Source of the DNA: Oceanospirillaceae bacterium
Lineage (GTDB): Bacteria; Pseudomonadota; Gammaproteobacteria; Pseudomonadales; Balneatricaceae
Direction: 5' to 3'
DNA length: 19,471 bases
Assembly: GCA_003521845.1 (NCBI GenBank)
Contig: DPHB01000061.1
Span: 6,072 to 25,542 of the forward strand
Shown: piece after piece, positions 14,881-19,471 of the stretch
How the letters are laid out: every line of letters begins with the position of its first letter
Numbering within the stretch: the first letter of the stretch is position 1
Notes under the pieces: model-generated
Told to the model about the DNA's origin: nothing
Databases searched by the model: none
What the model saw: only the letters and a program-made list of their open reading frames with translations
Translations under genes and position numbers: made by a program

Positions 14881-15111
14881 CCACTTAATTGTCATGGCAG
14901 GGCGTCACTTAACCGTCATCGCAAGACGTCACTTAGTCGTCATTGCGGGCGTCACTTAGTCGTCATTGCGAGTGAAACGAAGCAATCTCTAACGGGCGAA
15001 GTGCAAGCTCAAAGAGGTTGCTTCGCCTTCGGCTCGCAATGACGAAATAGAGCGTTCGCAATGACGACATAGAGCGTTCGTAATGACCAAGTAGAGCGTT
15101 CCCAATAACGG
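14881..15111. repeat. Tandem repeats flanking a palindrome of the 'GTCATTGCGAG' type
   Basis: The core is a hairpin with arms 14962-14990 and 15013-15043, beginning GTCATTGCGAG and ending CTCGCAATGAC, with GAAGCAAT/GTTGCTTC inside. To its left are four units of 22-24 bases (from 14881, 14903, 14927 and 14950), the last two nearly identical (CGTCACTTAGTCGTCATTGC). To its right are three 22-base units (15034, 15056, 15078: TCGCAATGACGAAATAGAGC and variants) and a partial fourth from 15100. Palindromes of this type are widespread intergenic repeats in bacteria. It fills the gap between the convergent DUF3549 and yciK genes. Confidence 0.85.
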
Positions 15112-15126
15112 GGTATATGGGGAGAT

Positions 15127-15882
15127 TTAAGGGCTGCCTATTGCCTGCGCGTCAAAGCGCTGCCCGGTAACGCCTTTGCTGTCTGGTCCCATCAGGTAAT
15201 GGTACACGGGCATGATATCTTCTGGTGCCAAGTTAATGGCTGGGTCTTCTCCGGGGTAGGCCTTGGCGCGCATATTGGTACGGGTAGCGCCAGGGTTGAT
15301 GGTGTTGACGCGAATGTTGCTAATATTTTCCAATTCTTCCGCCAAAATCTGTGCCATGCCTTCAGTGGCAAACTTAGATACGCTATATGCTCCCCAGTAA
15401 GCTTTGCCTTGTTTGCCAACTCCGGAGCTAGTGAAGATGATAGAGGCGTCTGCGGAGGCTTCTAGTAGTGGTAGCAAGGACTGGGTCATCATAAAGGCCG
15501 CGTTGACGTTGACGTGCATGACGTGGCGCCAGGTGCGGGCTTCGTATTGGCTAATAGGTGTGCGTTCGCCAAGTATTGAGGCGTTGTGTAGTAGGCCGTC
15601 TAGGTGGCCGAATTCAGCTTGCAAGATGGTCGCCATTTCATCGTAATCTTGTTCTTTGGCACGGCTCAAATCAAATGGATAAATTGCCGGAGTGGGGGAG
15701 CCTTGATTTACAATTTCATCGTAAATGGATTCTAGTTTTTCTTCCGTACGTCCCATCAGTACAACTGTGGCGCCGAGTGCAGCATAGGTTTTTGCTGCGC
15801 TTCTGCCAATCCCTGAACCGGCGCCTGTGACGACGATGGTGCGGTTGGCTAAAGCGTGAGTTGGGGCTTTATAATCAAACAT
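15127..15882 (-). CDS. yciK: YciK family short-chain dehydrogenase/reductase
   Basis: A 251-residue classical SDR with a Rossmann nucleotide site TGAGSGIG (19-26), the HNAS stretch (100 region), catalytic Ser in FTSSGVGKQG and the YxxxK pair Tyr166/Lys170 in WGAYSVSKFATEG. Similarity to Escherichia coli YciK is strong in memory: GRTEEKL, LDGLLHNA, VNVNAAFMMTQSLLPLL, NPGATRTNMRAKAYPGEDP and the DIMPVYHYLMG end all have close counterparts. YciK is an NAD(P)-dependent oxidoreductase with no settled substrate. It lies 31 bases after ubiG on the same strand, so probably in one operon; in Pseudomonas the two are separated by mupP, absent here. The ribosome site is TTGGAA before the ATG. Confidence 0.93.
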   Translation of the reverse strand: MFDYKAPTHALANRTIVVTGAGSGIGRSAAKTYAALGATVVLMGRTEEKLESIYDEIVNQGSPTPAIYPFDLSRAKEQDYDEMATILQAEFGHLDGLLHNASILGERTPISQYEARTWRHVMHVNVNAAFMMTQSLLPLLEASADASIIFTSSGVGKQGKAYWGAYSVSKFATEGMAQILAEELENISNIRVNTINPGATRTNMRAKAYPGEDPAINLAPEDIMPVYHYLMGPDSKGVTGQRFDAQAIGSP

Positions 15883-15913
15883 AGCAATGTTCCAAAACAG
15901 TATGATGTGTTGT

Positions 15914-16618
15914 TTATTCGGCAGGCTTGCTAGCGTGCACTAGATAGTTAACATCGACATCTTTGGCGTTTAGTTTATAGGTTTTGGTAATTGGGTTGTA
16001 GAGCATGCCTGTCATGGCATGACTTTCAAGCCCTGCTGAGCGCATATATTGGTGCAGTTCGGAAGGTCGAATAAACTTGCCGTGTTCGTGCGTACCCTTG
16101 GGTAACATCTTCAAAATGTGTTCCGCGCCAATGATGGCAAACAAATAGGATTTGGGGTTGCGGTTGATGGTGGAGAAGAATACTTGGCCGCCCGGCTTAA
16201 CTAGTTTGGCACAGGCGGCGATGACTAGGCTTGGGTCTGGCACGTGTTCCAGCATTTCTAAACAGGTAACAATGTCATATTGACCGGCTTCTTCTTCGGC
16301 TAGCTGCTCAGCTGTGATTTGGCGGTAGTTGATGTTAACGCCGGCTTCCAGTGCATGTAATTGTGCCACCTTCAAAGGTGCTGCACCCATGTCGATACCG
16401 GTTACACTGGCGCCGCGTTGTGCCATGGCTTCTGCCACAATGCCGCCGCCACAACCAATGTCGGCCACCTTCTTGCCATGTAGTGGAGCACGTTCGTCTA
16501 TCCAGCCAATGCGCAGAGGGTTGATTTCGTGTAACGGCTTAAATTCGCTTTCACGGTCCCACCAGCGGCTGGCTAAGGCTTCAAATTTGGCGATTTCGGC
16601 AGGGTCTACGTTGTTCAT
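15914..16618 (-). CDS. ubiG: Ubiquinone biosynthesis O-methyltransferase UbiG
   Basis: The start is taken as ATG 16618 (MNNVDPAEIAKFEALASRWW), which gives 234 residues, close to the 240 of Escherichia coli UbiG; the longer frame from 16684 adds 22 residues not typical of the family. The protein carries out both O-methylations in ubiquinone synthesis using S-adenosylmethionine, at the inner membrane surface. Seen: the N-terminal FEALASRWWDRESEFKPLHE signature, SAM motif I VADIGCGGG (51-59), VTGIDMG (72-78), CLEMLEHVPDP (119-129), and the membrane-contacting stretch KGTHEHGKFIRPSEL. It is divergent from gyrA, as in Escherichia coli, and probably leads the ubiG-yciK operon. A possible -10 box TATACT is the complement of 16656-16661. 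Confidence 0.96.
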   Translation of the reverse strand: MNNVDPAEIAKFEALASRWWDRESEFKPLHEINPLRIGWIDERAPLHGKKVADIGCGGGIVAEAMAQRGASVTGIDMGAAPLKVAQLHALEAGVNINYRQITAEQLAEEEAGQYDIVTCLEMLEHVPDPSLVIAACAKLVKPGGQVFFSTINRNPKSYLFAIIGAEHILKMLPKGTHEHGKFIRPSELHQYMRSAGLESHAMTGMLYNPITKTYKLNAKDVDVNYLVHASKPAE

Positions 16619-16839
16619 ATGAATCCACAGTTTTGACTCGAGTCTGAGATGGCAGAGTATAACGCTTTCCGGTCTTGAAGGCACCTTTGAATAGTGCTTT
16701 TAAGGGGCGCCAAAATTAGGTTCTGTAAGGGCGGGTGTGCTATCATTGGCGTTTTTGTGGTCTGCCTTTAGGGGCAGGCTAATCGACCCAATGCTGGCTG
16801 TCTCTATGAGGCCAATCGGACAAGGAAATTCGTTTAGTT
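16619..16839. promoter_or_regulatory. Divergent ubiG/gyrA promoter region
   Basis: For gyrA, TGCTATCAT (16738-16746) is an extended -10 element (TGn followed by TATCAT), about 100 bases before the start codon; no good -35 box is present, as is common with extended -10 promoters. AAGGAA (16822-16827) is the ribosome site, slightly far from ATG 16840. For ubiG, TATACT (complement of 16656-16661) is a possible -10 box, with the perfect palindrome GACTCGAGTC (16635-16644) between it and the start codon. Confidence 0.5.
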
Positions 16840-19471
16840 ATGAGCGAAATAGCTAAAGAAATCTTACCAATCAATATCGAAGACGAGCTCAAACAATCCT
16901 ATTTGGATTATGCTATGAGTGTTATCGTCGGCCGTGCTCTTCCCGATGTGCGTGATGGCTTGAAGCCAGTGCACAGGCGTGTTTTGTTTGCCATGAACGA
17001 ACTGCACAACGATTGGAATAAAGCCTATAAAAAATCAGCCCGTGTGGTTGGTGATGTAATCGGTAAATACCACCCCCATGGTGACTCCGCTGTGTACGAA
17101 ACGATCGTACGTATGGCGCAGCCTTTCTCCATGCGCTACACCCTAGTGGATGGTCAAGGTAACTTCGGTTCCATCGATGGTGACTCAGCGGCGGCCATGC
17201 GTTATACGGAAATCCGTATGGAACGTATGTCCCACGATCTATTAGCCGATTTAGAAAAAGATACGGTTGATTTTGTGCCCAACTATGATGGCACGGAGAT
17301 GATCCCTGAAGTGTTGCCTACGCGTTTGCCTAACTTGTTGGTTAACGGTTCTTCCGGTATCGCCGTAGGCATGGCGACTAACATCCCGCCTCATAACTTG
17401 AATGAGGTGATTAGTGGGTGTTTGGCATTGATCGAAAATCCAGCCATCGAAATTGATGAGCTGATGGAGCATATCCCTGGCCCAGATTTCCCGACCGCGG
17501 GTATTATTAATGGCCGTGCCGGTATCGTCCAGGCGTACCGTACAGGTCGTGGTCGCATCTACATGCGCGCTCGTTATCATGTAGAAGAAGACCCCAAGAA
17601 CAGTAAGCCGTCAATTATCGTGACCGAGTTGCCTTATCAGGTAAACAAGGCGCGCCTAATCGAAAAGATCGCCGAGCTGGTTAAAGAAAAGAAAATCGAA
17701 GGCATCACTGAATTACGTGATGAATCGGACAAAGATGGCATGCGTGTAGTGATCGAGTTACGTCGTGGCGAAGTGCCAGACGTGATCGTTAACAACCTAT
17801 ATGCCCAGACGCAGTTAGAAAACGTATTTGGTATCAACGTTGTGGCCTTGGTTGACGGTCAACCTAAGACCCTTAACTTAAAGCAAATGCTGGAAGCCTT
17901 TGTACGCCACCGTCGTGAAGTAGTGACCCGTCGTACCTTATTTGAATTACGTAAGGCGCGTGCGCGTGGTCACATATTGGAAGGTTTGACGGTTGCTCTT
18001 GCTAACATTGACGAAATCATCGAAACCATCAAGACCTCGCCGAATGCTGCCGAAGCGCGCCAGAAGTTGTTGGCCAAGTCTTGGCAAGCGGGTCCAGTTA
18101 TTGCCATGTTGGAAAAGGCGGGTAACGATGCCTGTCGTCCAGATGATCTGCCAGCAGAATGCGGTATTCACGATGGCCGTTACCAGCTGTCTGAAGTGCA
18201 AGCCCAGGCTATTTTGGAACTACGTCTACACCGTTTGACTGGTTTGGAGCAAGACAAGCTGGTTGCCGAATACCAAGAGTTGCTTGAGCGTATCGCTGAA
18301 TTACTAGAGATTTTGGGTTCTGCCGAACGTTTGCTAGAAGTCATTCGCGAAGAGCTGGCCGAAGTGCTAGAGCAGTATGGCGACAAGCGTCGTTCTGAGA
18401 TTGTTGCGTCACGTCAAGATTTGACTATAGCCGATTTGATTCCAGAAGAAGATCTAGTGGTGACTATTTCTCATGGTGGCTATGCCAAGACCCAGCCAGT
18501 GAGTGATTATCAAGCTCAGCGCCGCGGTGGCCGAGGTAAAGCGGCAACGGCGGTGAAGGAAGAGGATTTTGTCGAGCACCTAATGGTGACCTCTTCCCAC
18601 GATACGATCTTGTGCTTTAGCAACAAGGGCAAGGTCTACTGGTTGCGGGTATTTGAAATCCCGCAAGCTTCACGTACCGCTCGTGGTCGCCCCATTGTGA
18701 ACATCCTGCCTTTGGAAGAAGGTGAACGTTTGACTACCATCTTGCCATTGCCAGAAGGTGGTTATATGGAAGGTCACTACATCTTTATGGCTACCGAACA
18801 GGGTACGGTGAAGAAGACTCCACTCACAGCCTTTGCGCGCCCTCGTACTAGCGGCTTGATTGCCCTAGGCTTAGATGAAGGTGATACCTTGATTGGTGCT
18901 ACTGTTACTGATGGTTCTCAGCATATTATGTTGTTTGCTGATAACGGTCTGGCAACGCGCTTTGATGAAGATGATGTGCGTACTATGGGTCGTACGGCTC
19001 GCGGTGTACGTGGTATTCGTTTGGAAGAAGGCGCCAAGGTGATCAGCTTGATCATGCCGCAAGAAGGCGGTCGTATTTTGACTGCTAGTGAAAATGGCTA
19101 TGGTAAACAAAGCCGCGTTGAAGACTTCCCAACTCGTGGTCGTGGTGGTAAGGGTGTTATCTCTATTCAAATGTCCGAACGTAACGGTGCTTTAGTTGGT
19201 GCTGTGCAGGTATTTGAAGGCGATGAAGCCATCCTTATCAGTGATCAGGGCACGCTAGTACGTACGCGTACTAACGAAGTATCTATCTTGGGCCGTAATA
19301 CTCAGGGTGTGACCTTGATTAAGGTACAAGAAGGCGAGAAGTTGGTACAGGTTGCGCGAGTTGCCGAGTCTATGGGTAACGAAGACGAAGGAGTAGTTGC
19401 GGAAGACGCTGCTGAAGAAGGAACGGCAACAGCAGTAGAGGGCGAAAGCTCTACCGAAGCTGAAGGCTCTA
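16840..19471 (+). CDS. gyrA: DNA gyrase subunit A (3' end beyond window)
   Basis: Open from ATG 16840 to the window end, 877 codons without a stop. GyrA is the breakage-rejoining subunit that, with GyrB, introduces negative supercoils. The start MSEIAKEILPINIEDELKQS is typical; the active-site Tyr122 is in AAAMRYTEIRM; the quinolone-resistance region reads HPHGDSAVYETIVR with Ser83 and Glu87; the GyrA box QRRGGRG is at 560-566 and is followed by the six-bladed C-terminal domain. The visible end is an acidic tail (from about residue 847, EDEGVVAEDAAEEG), common in gammaproteobacterial GyrA, so few residues are probably missing. It is divergent from ubiG. All catalytic features are intact. Confidence 0.98.
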   Translation, partial: MSEIAKEILPINIEDELKQSYLDYAMSVIVGRALPDVRDGLKPVHRRVLFAMNELHNDWNKAYKKSARVVGDVIGKYHPHGDSAVYETIVRMAQPFSMRYTLVDGQGNFGSIDGDSAAAMRYTEIRMERMSHDLLADLEKDTVDFVPNYDGTEMIPEVLPTRLPNLLVNGSSGIAVGMATNIPPHNLNEVISGCLALIENPAIEIDELMEHIPGPDFPTAGIINGRAGIVQAYRTGRGRIYMRARYHVEEDPKNSKPSIIVTELPYQVNKARLIEKIAELVKEKKIEGITELRDESDKDGMRVVIELRRGEVPDVIVNNLYAQTQLENVFGINVVALVDGQPKTLNLKQMLEAFVRHRREVVTRRTLFELRKARARGHILEGLTVALANIDEIIETIKTSPNAAEARQKLLAKSWQAGPVIAMLEKAGNDACRPDDLPAECGIHDGRYQLSEVQAQAILELRLHRLTGLEQDKLVAEYQELLERIAELLEILGSAERLLEVIREELAEVLEQYGDKRRSEIVASRQDLTIADLIPEEDLVVTISHGGYAKTQPVSDYQAQRRGGRGKAATAVKEEDFVEHLMVTSSHDTILCFSNKGKVYWLRVFEIPQASRTARGRPIVNILPLEEGERLTTILPLPEGGYMEGHYIFMATEQGTVKKTPLTAFARPRTSGLIALGLDEGDTLIGATVTDGSQHIMLFADNGLATRFDEDDVRTMGRTARGVRGIRLEEGAKVISLIMPQEGGRILTASENGYGKQSRVEDFPTRGRGGKGVISIQMSERNGALVGAVQVFEGDEAILISDQGTLVRTRTNEVSILGRNTQGVTLIKVQEGEKLVQVARVAESMGNEDEGVVAEDAAEEGTATAVEGESSTEAEGS

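Noticed and set aside
14881..15111. CRISPR array
   Set aside because: Units are 22-24 bases and abut each other with no unique spacers, and they change direction around a hairpin. No cas genes are present.
16619..16684. Longer UbiG from 16684
   Set aside because: The added 22 residues overlap the promoter-like TATACT, are not UbiG-like, and the shorter form matches family length.
16990..17110. Glu at GyrA position 87, where Escherichia coli has Asp, as a possible quinolone-resistance change
   Set aside because: Glu is the natural residue at this position in several gammaproteobacteria (for example Acinetobacter), and Ser83 is unchanged. No resistance is implied.

Overview
The window looks like a chromosomal segment of a marine-type gammaproteobacterium. 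Support comes from the divergent ubiG/gyrA pair, a yciK-type short-chain dehydrogenase next to ubiG, a YqcC-family gene, and a DUF3549 protein, a family I associate mainly with Pseudomonas, Marinobacter and Cellvibrionales-like genomes. Base composition is moderate. Cellvibrionales or a relative is my best guess, but that is inference from gene content and not a search result. No rRNA, tRNA, CRISPR array, prophage or transposase gene was seen.

Layout. 1-529: the end of an AzlC permease gene and a complete azlD (branched-chain amino acid export). 526-1728 (minus): a Bcr/CflA-type MFS drug exporter whose stop codon overlaps the azlD stop. 1866-4556: an orphan membrane histidine kinase with a periplasmic NMT1/THI5-like binding domain, followed closely by a YqcC-family gene. 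4570-4680: a REP-like palindrome. 4688-5537 (minus): two half-size YeeE/YedE sulfur-transport membrane proteins, with a good sigma70 promoter whose -35 box is half of a palindrome. 5841-7052: a single-pass membrane coiled-coil protein of unknown function. 7098-8024 (minus): a LysR regulator, divergent from an operon (8152-13145) of aldehyde dehydrogenase, M19 dipeptidase-like protein, an unrecognised 570-residue protein and a DUF3726-like protein, closed by a textbook terminator at 13166-13198. 13244-13441: a non-coding inverted-repeat element. 13480-13752 (minus): a small GIY-YIG protein, divergent from a DUF3549 gene (13813-14853). 14881-15111: short tandem repeats on both sides of a palindrome. 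15127-16618 (minus): yciK and ubiG. 16840 to the end: gyrA, which runs off the window.

The candidate undescribed system is the LysR-controlled operon at 7098-13145. An aldehyde dehydrogenase and an M19-fold protein that lacks the usual HxD metal motif are coupled to two proteins with no known role. The M19-like protein resembles, from memory, the dipeptidase-like protein of Pseudomonas dimethylglycine-degradation clusters. A catabolic pathway for a small nitrogenous or methylated compound is therefore a reasonable hypothesis, but the substrate cannot be read from the sequence. The three non-coding repeat elements differ from one another and each sits between genes, as is usual for REP- or MITE-like sequences.
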